17,615 bases of DNA from an uncultured Georgenia sp. (lineage in GTDB: Bacteria > Actinomycetota > Actinomycetes > Actinomycetales > Actinomycetaceae). The DNA lies in the NCBI RefSeq assembly GCF_937958535.1, contig NZ_CALGNQ010000227.1, positions 1 to 17,615 on the forward strand, written 5' to 3'. The position numbers and the translations under genes were made by a program. Under the pieces are notes generated by a model, which searched no databases, had not been told where the DNA came from, and worked only from the letters and a program-made list of their open reading frames with translations. Shown in pieces: positions 6,639 to 14,641 of the stretch. How positions within the stretch are numbered: position 1 is the stretch's first letter; the number at the start of each line of letters is the position of its first letter.

Positions 6639-9203
6639 TCACGACTCGCGCACGACGTCGGCCGGCTCCTTGTCCGGGCGCCAGCCCCGCCACCGCGGGT
6701 GACGCAGTCGTCCGGTGGAGGTCCACTCGGCGAACTCGACCTCGGCCACCCGGCGCGGGGTCACCCAGCGTGCGTCCTTGGCCTCGGGGCGGGGGACCTC
6801 CAGGGGCGGTGTCCTCCGTTCCTCCCGACGCAGCTCGGTGGCCCACCGGGCGGCCTCCCGTTCGGAGAAGCCGGTGCCGACGCGCCCGATGTACCGCAGC
6901 TCGCCGTCCTCCGGCAGCGCGAGCAGCAGCGAGCCGACCTTCCCGGCCCGGGTCCCCCGGCCGGGCCGCCACCCGACGACCACGGCCTCCTGCGTCGTCG
7001 CGTGCTTGATCTTCAGCCACGACCGGCTCCGTCGCCCCGGGGTGTAGGGCGCGTCCCGTCGCTTGGCGACCACGCCCTCGAGCTGCCACTGCTTGCTCGC
7101 GGTGATCGCGGCTTCGAGGTCCCCCTCGAAGGCCGGTGGGATGTCCACCAGCGGACAGCCGTCGGTGTCGACGACCTCCTCCAGCGCGGCCCGCCGCTCG
7201 TCGTAGCTGCGGCGCAGCAGGCTGCGGCCCTCCACCTGGAGGGCGTCGAAGAGCATGAGCCGCACGGGGTCGGCGCCGGCGGCACGGCTGATCGCCCGCG
7301 TGTCGGTGAGCTGGATGCGCTGTTGGAGGAGCCCGAAGTCGGGTCGGCCGGTCGGGGTGAGGGCGACGATCTCGCCGTCGAGCACCGCCGTCGTGGCCGA
7401 CACGCACCCGGCGAGCTCGGCGAGCTCGGGGTAATTGGCCGTGACGTCCCGTCCGGTGCGGCTGAACAGCCGAAGCTCGCCGTCGTGGATGACGACGACG
7501 GCGCGCACGCCGTCCCACTTCATCTCGATCGCCCACTCGGCGCTCGGGTCGAGCGTCCGTGCGTCGCTGAGCGTGGCGAGCATCGGTGTCACCGGCTCCG
7601 GCGGGCCGCTGCTGGGCGCCTCGTCCGACCCGGCCCTTCCCGCGTCCTCCTGCGCCGTCCCCTCGGCGTCGTCCGTCGCACCGCTCGTCACCCGGCCACC
7701 GGCACCGGACCGCTTCTTACGGCGCGTGCCCCCGTCGTCGTCCTTCGCCCCCATGAGGTGGATGAGCCAGTGGTTCTCCTCGCCGTCGGACCGCCCGCCG
7801 GTGTGGATGAGGGCGAAGCGGCTCGTGCGCCCCGGACCGTCCGGACCGGCGAGCCCCCCGTCGGGCCGGCCGGTGAGGGTGACGATGATCTCCTTGCCCT
7901 CGCGCCACTTCTCGAAGGTGTAGGTGCCGTGGTCCCAGATGGTCATCTCCCCGGCGCCGTACTCTCCTGCGGGGATCGTGCCGGAGAAGGTGAGGTACTC
8001 CATCGGGTGGTCCTCGGTCTGGACCGCCAGATGGTTCTTCTTCGGCGACGTCGGCACACCCTTGGGCAGCGCCCAGCTGACCAGCACGCCGTCGTGGGCG
8101 AGCCGCAGGTCCCAGTGCAGCCGCGTGGCGTGGTGCTCCTGGATGACGAAGGCGAGTGTCCCGGCGTCGGGGGCGACCTCCGAGGGCACGGGCTCCGGTG
8201 TGCGCGACGCGTCCCGTTTCGCCCGGTACACCTCGAGCCGGTCCCGCTTCGGCTGTCCACCGGCCCGGTCCGCGACCTCGGCGAGCTCGGCCATCGGGTC
8301 GCCCCGTTGCTCGACGAGCTCACGCACCTCGACGAGGTCGACGTGCCGCAAGCCGGGGTCGGTGAGCTCCTCCCAGGTCCGCGGCGCGGCCACCATCGGG
8401 TGCTCCCGACCGCGCAGCGAGTAGGGCGCGATCGTCGTCTTGTTCTGGTTGTTCTGCGACCAGTCGACGAGCACCTTCCCGCGCCGCAGCTCCTTCTTCA
8501 TGTTCGAGACGACGAGGTCGGGGTGGTCCGCCTCGAGGCTGCGCGCCAGCTCACGGGCCACCTCGCTCACCTGGTCGGAGGTGGCGACACCGCGCAGCGG
8601 GGCATAGAGGTGGATCCCCTTGGAGCCGCTCGTCACCGGGACGGGCGCCAGCCCCATCCCCTGGAGGATGTCACGAGCGAGCAGCGCCACCTCGACACAC
8701 TCGGCGAGGCCGGCCCCCTCGCCGGGGTCGAGGTCGAGCACGAGCCGGTCCGGGTTGCGCCGTCTGCCGTCGCTGCCCACCCGCCACTGCGGCACGTGCA
8801 CCTCCAGCGCCGCGACCTGCGCGAACCAGGCAAGCGTGGCCGCCTCGTTGACGATCGGGTAGGTGTTGACGTGGTCGGAGTGCTCGATGTCCACCCGCTC
8901 CACCCAGTCCGGCGCCCCGGCACCGAGGTTCTTCTGGAAGAACACCTCACCGGGCTTGTCCGCGGTGCCGACCCCGTTCGGCCAGCGTTTGCGGGTGGCG
9001 GGCCGCCCGGCGCAGTGCGGCAGCATGACCGGGGCGATGTGGGCGTAGTACTCCAGGACGTCGGCCTTCGTCGTCCCGGTGCCCGGGTAGAGCACCTTCG
9101 TGAGGTTCGTCAGGCGCAGGCGGTGGCCGTCCACCTGGACCACCATGGGCTCGCCGTCCTTCGCCATGGCGCCATGCTGCCCGCCCGGGTGCCGTGCCGC
9201 CAC
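6639..9203 (-). CDS. ligD: Multifunctional NHEJ DNA ligase LigD (Pol-PE-Lig)
   Basis: The 854-residue enzyme seals double-strand breaks with Ku. Domains run in the mycobacterial order. The primase-like polymerase is at about 25-300, with the catalytic DLDP (157-160), SGSKGIHLY (192-200) and WSQNN (248-252). The 3'-phosphoesterase is at about 345-485, with QEHHATRLHWDLRL (355-368) and HPMEYLTFSGTIPAGEYG (399-416). The ATP-dependent ligase is at about 535-840, with nucleotidyl lysine 562 in MKWDGVR, LDGEIVAL (608-615), EGVVAK (709-714) and WLKIK (729-733). A charged, Gly/Ser-rich linker (488-535) joins PE to Lig. All active-site motifs are intact. The start is GTG, 7 bases after the doxX stop and with GAGG 5 bases upstream; an ATG 12 codons later is an alternative. 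The partner ku gene is divergent on the other side of doxX. Confidence 0.97.
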   Translation of the reverse strand: MAARHPGGQHGAMAKDGEPMVVQVDGHRLRLTNLTKVLYPGTGTTKADVLEYYAHIAPVMLPHCAGRPATRKRWPNGVGTADKPGEVFFQKNLGAGAPDWVERVDIEHSDHVNTYPIVNEAATLAWFAQVAALEVHVPQWRVGSDGRRRNPDRLVLDLDPGEGAGLAECVEVALLARDILQGMGLAPVPVTSGSKGIHLYAPLRGVATSDQVSEVARELARSLEADHPDLVVSNMKKELRRGKVLVDWSQNNQNKTTIAPYSLRGREHPMVAAPRTWEELTDPGLRHVDLVEVRELVEQRGDPMAELAEVADRAGGQPKRDRLEVYRAKRDASRTPEPVPSEVAPDAGTLAFVIQEHHATRLHWDLRLAHDGVLVSWALPKGVPTSPKKNHLAVQTEDHPMEYLTFSGTIPAGEYGAGEMTIWDHGTYTFEKWREGKEIIVTLTGRPDGGLAGPDGPGRTSRFALIHTGGRSDGEENHWLIHLMGAKDDDGGTRRKKRSGAGGRVTSGATDDAEGTAQEDAGRAGSDEAPSSGPPEPVTPMLATLSDARTLDPSAEWAIEMKWDGVRAVVVIHDGELRLFSRTGRDVTANYPELAELAGCVSATTAVLDGEIVALTPTGRPDFGLLQQRIQLTDTRAISRAAGADPVRLMLFDALQVEGRSLLRRSYDERRAALEEVVDTDGCPLVDIPPAFEGDLEAAITASKQWQLEGVVAKRRDAPYTPGRRSRSWLKIKHATTQEAVVVGWRPGRGTRAGKVGSLLLALPEDGELRYIGRVGTGFSEREAARWATELRREERRTPPLEVPRPEAKDARWVTPRRVAEVEFAEWTSTGRLRHPRWRGWRPDKEPADVVRES

Positions 9204-9210
9204 GGCGCCC

Positions 9211-9582
9211 TCACACGACGGGGTAGTCGGTGAACCGGAGCACCGCGAGCGCCCCGGCGACGATACCGATGACGAGCGGGACGACGAACGGCTCGCGGCG
9301 GCGGATGTGCATGACGGTGGCGATGACCATCATGCACCCCAGCGCCCCGGCCGCGACCGGCACGAGCTCGACCCCGCGCTCGAGCACCGGGGGCAGCACG
9401 AGCGCGAGCGCGCCGGCGAGCTCGAGGAGACCGATGCCCTTGAGCGCCGCCGGGTGGATGTCCTGGACGTAGGTCATCCCGCCCTCGTAGAGGGCCTGGC
9501 GGGACTTGACGAGCTTGGACACACCCGACCCGAGGAAGACGACCGTCAGCAGCCCGGTGACCACCCACAGCCAGATCTCCAC
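9211..9582 (-). CDS. DoxX-like small membrane protein
   Basis: The 123-residue product has about four hydrophobic helices (near 5-22, 47-65, 72-90 and 101-117) and resembles DoxX-family membrane proteins. Family members are poorly defined; in Mycobacterium tuberculosis DoxX partners with superoxide dismutase and a thiosulfate sulfurtransferase in a membrane oxidant-defence complex. The start is GTG at 9582, preceded by GGAAGGAG with 5 bases spacing; a longer frame to 9690 would add a polar, non-membrane leader and is rejected. It is the first gene of a likely doxX-ligD(-ATPase) transcript, with only 7 bases to ligD, and is divergent from ku. A role in NHEJ is not established. Confidence 0.75.
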   Translation of the reverse strand: MEIWLWVVTGLLTVVFLGSGVSKLVKSRQALYEGGMTYVQDIHPAALKGIGLLELAGALALVLPPVLERGVELVPVAAGALGCMMVIATVMHIRRREPFVVPLVIGIVAGALAVLRFTDYPVV

Positions 9583-9773
9583 TCCTGCTCCTTCCGCACC
9601 TGTGCGTCCGCGCGTCGCTGCGCGGCACCACCGTAGGTCGCGGGCGGGCCTCCCGGGGCCGGTTTGCCGCAGGGGCTGGGCCATTTCCACTGGCGCGGGT
9701 ACCGTACGGGCACTTGACTGGTCCGGGGGCCCAGGGCCGGCACCACGGTCGGTCCTGCCCGGGAGGAGGCAGT
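9583..9773. promoter_or_regulatory. Divergent intergenic region between doxX-ligD and ku
   Basis: The 191-bp gap must carry the promoters for both arms of the NHEJ cluster. It contains a small GTACCGTAC repeat (9699-9707), which gives TACCGT on the plus and TACGGT on the minus strand as -10-like hexamers, and a TTGACT at 9714-9719. None pairs with a partner hexamer at proper spacing, so I assign no definite promoter. Confidence 0.4.
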
Positions 9774-10814
9774 ATGCGCGCGATCTGGAAGGGGTCGATC
9801 ACCTTCGGGTTGGTCAACGTGCCCATCTCCGTCTACAGCGCGACCGAGAACCACGACCTGCGGCTGCACCAGGTGCACAACACCGACGGCGGCCGTATCC
9901 GCTACCAGCGGCGCTGCGAGGTGTGCGGGGAGGTCGTCGAGTGGGGCGACATCGCCAAGGCGTACGACGACGGCGAGCGCACCGTCGTCCTCACCGACGA
10001 CGAGCTGGCCGACCTGCCCACCGAACGCTCCCGCGAGATCGAGATCCTCCAGTTCGTACCGAGCGACCAGGTGGACCCGATCATGATGTCGAAGAGCTAC
10101 TACCTGGCGCCGGCGTCGTCCTCGGCGAAGTCCTACGCGCTGCTGCGCCGGACGCTGGAGGAGACCGACCGGACGGCGATCGTGTCCTTCACGCTGCGCC
10201 AGCGCACCCAGCTCGGGGCGCTGCGGGTGCGGGACGACGTCATGGTGCTGCAGACCCTGCTGTGGGAGGACGAGGTCCGCGAGCCCGACTTCGCCGGTAT
10301 CGACAAGGACGTGCGGATCAGCGCGAAGGAGCTGGAGATGGCCTCGGCCCTGGTCGAGAACTTCTCCGGCGACTTCGAGCCGGAGGAGTTCGTCGACGAG
10401 TACCAGGAGCAGCTGCGCACGCTGGTCGAGGCGAAGCTCGAGCAGGGGGAGGCGGTCGACACCGAGGAGACCTTCGGCGAGCGCGAGGAGGGCGAGGAGG
10501 CCGAGGTGCTCGACCTCATGGAGGCGCTGCGCCGCTCCGTCTCTGCCGCCAAGGAGAAGAAGTCCGGCAGCGCCAAGGCGGCGAGCGGCGGGTCGTCCGG
10601 GTCCTCGTCGGGTTCGTCGTCCGGCTCCGCGTCGTCCGGGTCGTCGTCACGGACGAAGAAGGCCGGTGGTTCGGGCACGAAGTCGTCCGGCTCGCGGTCC
10701 GCGGGGGACGGGGAGTCCACGTCGCGGACGTCGGCCGAGAAGAAGACGTCGACGACGAAGAAGAAGAGCGGGACCGCGACCCGCAAGAAGTCGGCGAGCA
10801 AGAAGAGCGCCTGA
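9774..10814 (+). CDS. ku: Non-homologous end-joining protein Ku
   Basis: The 346-residue protein is a bacterial Ku, a homodimeric ring that binds DNA ends and recruits LigD. The conserved start MRAIWKGSITFGLVNVPISVYSA, the RRCEVCGEVV segment (46-55) and the core to about residue 255 match the family. The protein is longer than the minimal Ku (about 270): residues 264-346 form a low-complexity Ser/Gly-rich segment followed by a Lys/Thr/Ser-rich tail ending KKSASKKSA. Lysine-rich Ku tails are known in mycobacteria and aid DNA binding. The start has GGGAGGAGG 4 bases upstream. It is divergent from doxX-ligD, as expected for co-functioning repair genes. Confidence 0.97.
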   Translation: MRAIWKGSITFGLVNVPISVYSATENHDLRLHQVHNTDGGRIRYQRRCEVCGEVVEWGDIAKAYDDGERTVVLTDDELADLPTERSREIEILQFVPSDQVDPIMMSKSYYLAPASSSAKSYALLRRTLEETDRTAIVSFTLRQRTQLGALRVRDDVMVLQTLLWEDEVREPDFAGIDKDVRISAKELEMASALVENFSGDFEPEEFVDEYQEQLRTLVEAKLEQGEAVDTEETFGEREEGEEAEVLDLMEALRRSVSAAKEKKSGSAKAASGGSSGSSSGSSSGSASSGSSSRTKKAGGSGTKSSGSRSAGDGESTSRTSAEKKTSTTKKKSGTATRKKSASKKSA

Positions 10815-10815
10815 C

Positions 10816-10835
10816 GGCCGACCGCCGGGTCGGTC
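10816..10835 (+). terminator. Hairpin after ku
   Basis: CCGACC-GCCG-GGTCGG (10818-10833), extendable by two more pairs including one G-T, directly follows the ku stop. There is no T-run, so termination may be partial and frnE may share the transcript. Confidence 0.35.
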
Positions 10836-10882
10836 GTGCGCTCCGGTGGGAATGGACCGCACCCGCGGAGGGTTTCACCGGC

Positions 10883-11539
10883 ATGACTTCATCTATCCGT
10901 GTCGACGTCTGGTCCGACATCGCCTGCCCGTGGTGCTTCATCGGCAAGCGCAAGTTCGAGGCCGGGCTCGCCGCCTTCGACGGCGCCGACGACGTCACCG
11001 TCACCTACCACTCCTTCGAGCTGTCCCCCGACACCCCGGTCGACTTCGAGGGCAGCGAGGTGGACTTCCTCTCCGCGCACAAGGGCCTGCCCAAGGAACA
11101 GGTGGAGCAGATGCTCCGCCAGGTCACGACGATCGCCGCCGACGTCGGCCTGCGCTACGACTTCGACGCGGTGCGCCACACCAAGACGCTGCTCGCCCAC
11201 GAGGCGCTGCACTTCGCCAAGGAGCACGGCACGCAGCTCGAGCTGGTCGAGCGGCTCTTCTCCGCGTACTTCGAGGAGGGCCGGCACGTGGGGAAGGTCG
11301 ACGAGCTGGTCGCGCTCGGCTCCGACGTCGGGCTGGACGCCGACGCGCTGCGCACCGCCCTGGAGGACGGCACCTACACCGACGCCGTCGCCCAGGACAT
11401 CGCCCAGGCGCGGGCCTACGGCATCCAGGGCGTGCCGTTCTACGTCATCGGCGGGAAGTACGGGGTCTCGGGGGCGCAGCGGCCGGAGGTCTTCACCCGG
11501 GCCCTGGAGCAGGTGCGTTCCGAGGCGTCGGTGCGGTGA
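10883..11539 (+). CDS. DsbA-family oxidoreductase, FrnE type
   Basis: The 218-residue protein has a thioredoxin-like fold with the redox motif CPWC (15-18) in SDIACPWCFIGK, a helical insertion, and the cis-proline loop GVPFYV (183-188) followed by GKYGVSGAQ, as in FrnE/2-hydroxychromene isomerase-like DsbA proteins. There is no signal peptide, so it acts in the cytoplasm, probably on disulfides of substrate proteins. A FrnE homologue in Deinococcus radiodurans is a stress-linked disulfide isomerase, which suits its place beside ku. The start ATG has GGAGG 11 bases upstream, a rather long spacing. Its stop overlaps the start of a small downstream gene by four bases (GTGA), so the two are translationally coupled. 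Confidence 0.93.
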   Translation: MTSSIRVDVWSDIACPWCFIGKRKFEAGLAAFDGADDVTVTYHSFELSPDTPVDFEGSEVDFLSAHKGLPKEQVEQMLRQVTTIAADVGLRYDFDAVRHTKTLLAHEALHFAKEHGTQLELVERLFSAYFEEGRHVGKVDELVALGSDVGLDADALRTALEDGTYTDAVAQDIAQARAYGIQGVPFYVIGGKYGVSGAQRPEVFTRALEQVRSEASVR

Positions 11540-11727
11540 GCGGGCAGCCCTTCACCCCCTTCCCGCTGCCGGACGGGCTGGATGCCGAGGACGGTGCCGG
11601 CATGTGTGTCGACGGCGTCTGCCACCTCCCGGCGGACGGGATCGACGCTCCGGAGGACGCCGTCGCGCCACGGTCGACCACGCCGCCGTCCAGCGCAGAT
11701 TCCTGGGCAGACCTCGCCAGGTCGTAG
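11536..11727 (+). CDS. Small coupled protein with C-x4-C motif, unknown function
   Basis: This 63-residue frame begins with GTG inside the end of the FrnE-type gene (GTGA overlap). Codons end in G or C almost throughout, as in real genes here, and it extends beyond the upstream gene, so it is not a shadow. The product is acidic and has GMCVDGVCHLP (cysteines 24 and 29), then a proline/serine-rich end without membrane helices. I do not recognise a family. Coupling to a thiol oxidoreductase and the cysteine pair suggest a redox partner or substrate, but this is inference. Confidence 0.65.
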   Translation: MSGQPFTPFPLPDGLDAEDGAGMCVDGVCHLPADGIDAPEDAVAPRSTTPPSSADSWADLARS

Positions 11728-11758
11728 GTACGGGTCCTCATGTCCCGTCCGGACCTAC
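11724..11758 (+). terminator. Hairpin overlapping the end of the small gene
   Basis: Outer arms GTAGGT (11724-11729) and ACCTAC (11753-11758) and inner arms ACGGG (11730-11734) and CCCGT (11744-11748) form one interrupted hairpin with a 4-base bulge. It begins at the stop codon, between convergent genes (the small gene and proB). No T-run is present. The rest of the gap (11759-11878) shows nothing I can name. Confidence 0.45.
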
Positions 11759-11878
11759 GACGACGCGCATGTCGCCACGACCAGGCGGGAGCCGACGACA
11801 CCGGCTGACCACCGTCCGCCGCGACCCCGCCGTGGGATGGGCGTGGCCGACCCACGATCCTCCCCAGACCCGGTCGGG

Positions 11879-13009
11879 TCAGTAGCGGCGGACGATGACG
11901 AGGTCGTCGCGGTGGACGACGGCGCGCGGGTGGCGGGAGCCGTCCTCGAGCCGCAGCTCGGCGGTCGTCTTGCCGCGCATCTGGGCCACCTCGGCCGCGC
12001 TGTGCCCGACGATGCCCCGGGCCATGACCACGCCGCCCGTCGTGGCGAGCTCGACCGGGTCTCCCGGCTCGAAGTCGCCCTCGACGTCGACGATCCCAGC
12101 GGCGAGCAGGGAGCGCTTGCCGTGGGTGATCGCGTGGACCGCGCCGTCGTCCAGGACGAGGCGACCGTTGGTCCGCGCGGCGTGGGCGAGCCACAGCCGG
12201 CGGGTGCTCTTGCGCCGCCCGGTGGGCGCGAACCACGTCCCGACCGGCTCCCCGGCAAGTGCCTGCGCGGCGTTGTCCGCGGCGGTGAGCACCACGGGCA
12301 CACCGGCGCTGGTCGCGATGGACGCGGCCTCGAGCTTGGTGACCATGCCGCCGGTGCCGATCGCGGTGCCGCGTCCGGTGACCTCGATGTTCTCCAGGTC
12401 CTCCGGCCCACGCACCTCCGGCACCCGCCGGGTGCCCGGGCGGGAGGGCGGCCCGTCGTACAGGCCGTCGACGTCGGTGAGGAGGACGAGGACGTCGGCG
12501 CGGACGAGATGGGCGACGAGGGCGGCGAGCCGGTCGTTGTCGCCGAAGCGGATCTCGTCGGTCGCCACCGTGTCGTTCTCGTTGACGATCGGGACGACGC
12601 CCAGCGCGAGCAGCCGCTCCAGCGCGCGCTGCGCGTTGCGGTAGTGCTGGCGGCGGATGAGGTCCTCGGCGGTGAGCAGCACCTGGCCCACGCGCCGGCC
12701 GTGCTCGGCGAAGGCCTCGGTGTACCGCGCCATGAGGATGCCCTGGCCCACCGAGGCGGTCGCCTGCGCGGTGGCGAGGTCCTGCGGCCGCACGGGCAGA
12801 CCGAGCGGCGCGATGCCGGCGGCGATGGCGCCGGAGGAGACGAGGACGACCTCCTGACCGGCGTCGCGCCGGTCGGCGAGCACCTCGACGAGCGAGTACA
12901 GGCGCGGGAGGTTGAGCCGCCCGTCACGTGCCGTCAGTGAGGAGGAGCCGATCTTGACGACGACCCGAGCGGCCCGGGGGATGCCGGCTCGGTCTTGCAC
13001 AGGGGTCAC
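11879..13009 (-). CDS. proB: Glutamate 5-kinase
   Basis: The 376-residue enzyme phosphorylates glutamate with ATP in the first step of proline synthesis. The amino-acid-kinase domain (about 14-265) shows VVKIGSSSL (17-25), IVNENDTVATDEIRFGDNDRLAALVA (141-166), LLTDVDGLY (176-184) and GTGGMVTKLEAA (218-229). A PUA domain (about 280-370) follows, the usual two-domain bacterial form. The GTG at 13009 is only 4 bases after the obgE stop, with a weak ribosome site, so reinitiation from obgE is likely; a second GTG three codons in is possible. proA, which often follows proB, is not downstream here, so the next pathway enzyme must be elsewhere. Confidence 0.96.
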   Translation of the reverse strand: MTPVQDRAGIPRAARVVVKIGSSSLTARDGRLNLPRLYSLVEVLADRRDAGQEVVLVSSGAIAAGIAPLGLPVRPQDLATAQATASVGQGILMARYTEAFAEHGRRVGQVLLTAEDLIRRQHYRNAQRALERLLALGVVPIVNENDTVATDEIRFGDNDRLAALVAHLVRADVLVLLTDVDGLYDGPPSRPGTRRVPEVRGPEDLENIEVTGRGTAIGTGGMVTKLEAASIATSAGVPVVLTAADNAAQALAGEPVGTWFAPTGRRKSTRRLWLAHAARTNGRLVLDDGAVHAITHGKRSLLAAGIVDVEGDFEPGDPVELATTGGVVMARGIVGHSAAEVAQMRGKTTAELRLEDGSRHPRAVVHRDDLVIVRRY

Positions 13010-13013
13010 GTCG

Positions 13014-14555
13014 CTATTGTGCCTGGGACGGGTCTTCGGCTTCAGGCGTCGCCCAGTGACCGGACTCGCGCTCGGTCCACAGCTCCTCGCGGGCCCGGGC
13101 CTTGGCGTCCATCCGCTCGCGGTACTCGCGGCGCTTCTCCGCCCGGGTGGCGCGCGGCGCGTACTCCGCCTCCTCCAGGCGCGGGTCGCTGCCGCGGGGC
13201 CCGAGGAGCTCGGCGCCGGTGACCATGGTCGGCTCCCAGTCGAAGATGACCCCGCCCTCGAGCGGCCCGATGACCACCTCGTCGCCCGGCTGGGCCCCCA
13301 CCCGGAACAGCTCGTCCTCCACGCCGAGCCGGGCGAGCCGGTCGGCGAGGAAGCCGACGGCCTCGTCGTTGGCGAAGTCGGTCTGCTGCACCCAGCGCTC
13401 CGGCTTGGCGCCACGGACCTGGTAGAACACGCCGTCGTGCCGGGTGCGGCGGGTGACGGTGAAGCCGGCGTCGTCCACCGGACGGGGGCGCAGCACGACG
13501 CGTTCGGGCGCCGGCGGCGGCGCGGCCGCCCGGGCCTCGGCCACGAGCCGGGCGAGCGCGAAGGAGAGCTCCCGCAGGCCCTCGTGGCTGGCCGCGGAGA
13601 TCTCGTGCACCGGCAGCCCGCGCGCCTCGATCTCGGGGCGGACCAGCTCGGCCAGCTCGCGCGCCTCGGGCACGTCCACCTTGTTGAGGACGACGACGCG
13701 CGGCCGCTCGGCCAGCGGTGGCAGACCGGTGGTGGTGAGCTCCTCGGCGTAGGCGGCGAGCTCGGCCTCGATGGTGTCGAGGTCGCTGACGGGGTCTCGG
13801 CCGGGCTCGAGCGTGGCGCAGTCGAGGACGTGGACGATGACGGCGCAGCGCTCGATGTGCCGCAGGAAGTCCAGGCCCAACCCCTTGCCCTGGCTGGCGC
13901 CCGGGATGAGCCCGGGCACGTCGGCCACCGTGTACCGCTCCTCACCGGCCTGGACGACCCCGAGGTTCGGCACGAGCGTGGTGAAGGGGTAGTCGGCGAT
14001 CTTCGGGCGCGCGGCCGACATCGCCGCGATGAGGCTGGACTTCCCCGCGCTGGGGAAGCCGACGAGCGCGACGTCGGCGACGCTCTTGAGCTCCAGGACG
14101 AGGTCGGCGGTCTCCCCCGGCTCGCCGAGCAGCGCGAACCCGGGGGCCTTGCGCCGCGGCGAGGCGAGTGCGGCGTTGCCGAGCCCGCCGCGACCACCGG
14201 CGGCGGCGACGAAGCGCGTGCCCGCACCGACGAGGTCGGCGAGCACCTCACCGTCGAGCGTCTTGACGACGGTGCCGTCGGGCACGGGCAGCACGAGGTC
14301 CGCCCCGCTCTTGCCGTTGCGCAGGTCGCCCGAGCCCTGGCTGCCGTGCTCGGCGCGGCGGTGCGGCGAGTGGTGGTAGCTCAGGAGCGTCGTGGTCTGC
14401 GGGTCGACCTCGAGGATGACGTCCCCGCCGCGGCCGCCGTTCCCGCCGTCGGGGCCGCCGAGCGGCTTGAACTTCTCACGACGGACGGAGGCGACGCCGT
14501 TCCCGCCGTTGCCGCCCGCCACGTGCAGCACGACGCGGTCGACGAAGGTGGCCAT
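13014..14555 (-). CDS. obgE: GTPase Obg/CgtA
   Basis: The 513-residue GTPase acts in large ribosomal subunit assembly and stress control. The glycine-rich Obg fold covers 1-158 (GGNGGNG, GGPDGGNGGRGGDV). The G domain has G1 GFPSAGKSS (166-174), G3 DVPG (212-215), G4 NKVD (291-294) and a G5-like SAAS (320-323). The C-terminal OCT domain is at about 350-440, followed by an acidic/basic tail to 513, the long form usual in Actinobacteria. The ATG at 14555 is preceded by AGGAGG at 4 bases. A strong hairpin separates it from rpmA, so it may be expressed at a lower level than the ribosomal proteins. proB follows within 4 bases. Confidence 0.97.
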   Translation of the reverse strand: MATFVDRVVLHVAGGNGGNGVASVRREKFKPLGGPDGGNGGRGGDVILEVDPQTTTLLSYHHSPHRRAEHGSQGSGDLRNGKSGADLVLPVPDGTVVKTLDGEVLADLVGAGTRFVAAAGGRGGLGNAALASPRRKAPGFALLGEPGETADLVLELKSVADVALVGFPSAGKSSLIAAMSAARPKIADYPFTTLVPNLGVVQAGEERYTVADVPGLIPGASQGKGLGLDFLRHIERCAVIVHVLDCATLEPGRDPVSDLDTIEAELAAYAEELTTTGLPPLAERPRVVVLNKVDVPEARELAELVRPEIEARGLPVHEISAASHEGLRELSFALARLVAEARAAAPPPAPERVVLRPRPVDDAGFTVTRRTRHDGVFYQVRGAKPERWVQQTDFANDEAVGFLADRLARLGVEDELFRVGAQPGDEVVIGPLEGGVIFDWEPTMVTGAELLGPRGSDPRLEEAEYAPRATRAEKRREYRERMDAKARAREELWTERESGHWATPEAEDPSQAQ

Positions 14556-14582
14556 CAGTCCTCCTGGGGTGGGGCCGGACAA

Positions 14583-14621
14583 GGAAAGCGGGGGCGGACG
14601 GCACGTGCCGTCCGCCCCCGC
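14583..14621 (-). terminator. 34-nt perfect palindrome with T-rich tail between rpmA and obgE
   Basis: Positions 14588-14621 form a perfect 17-bp inverted repeat (outer bases GCGGGGGCGGACGGC). On the minus strand it is followed by TTTCCTTG. This is a strong intrinsic-terminator-like structure 20 bases past the rpmA stop and 32 bases before the obgE start. It probably gives partial termination, lowering obgE-proB relative to rplU-rpmA. Confidence 0.8.
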
Positions 14622-14641
14622 CGGAAGCGTTGCGGTCTCGC

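Noticed and set aside
5757..9233. Open frame of 1158 codons on the plus strand opposite the ATPase and ligD
   Set aside because: It spans two well-supported genes in antisense and their gap, with no domain and no ribosome site; a high-GC artefact.
9583..9690. Longer doxX with an N-terminal extension
   Set aside because: The extension is polar and Arg-rich without coding support, while the GTG at 9582 has a strong Shine-Dalgarno.
10591..10655. TCGTCCGG-like units as a CRISPR or intergenic repeat
   Set aside because: They are in-frame Ser/Gly codons inside the ku tail with no spacers.
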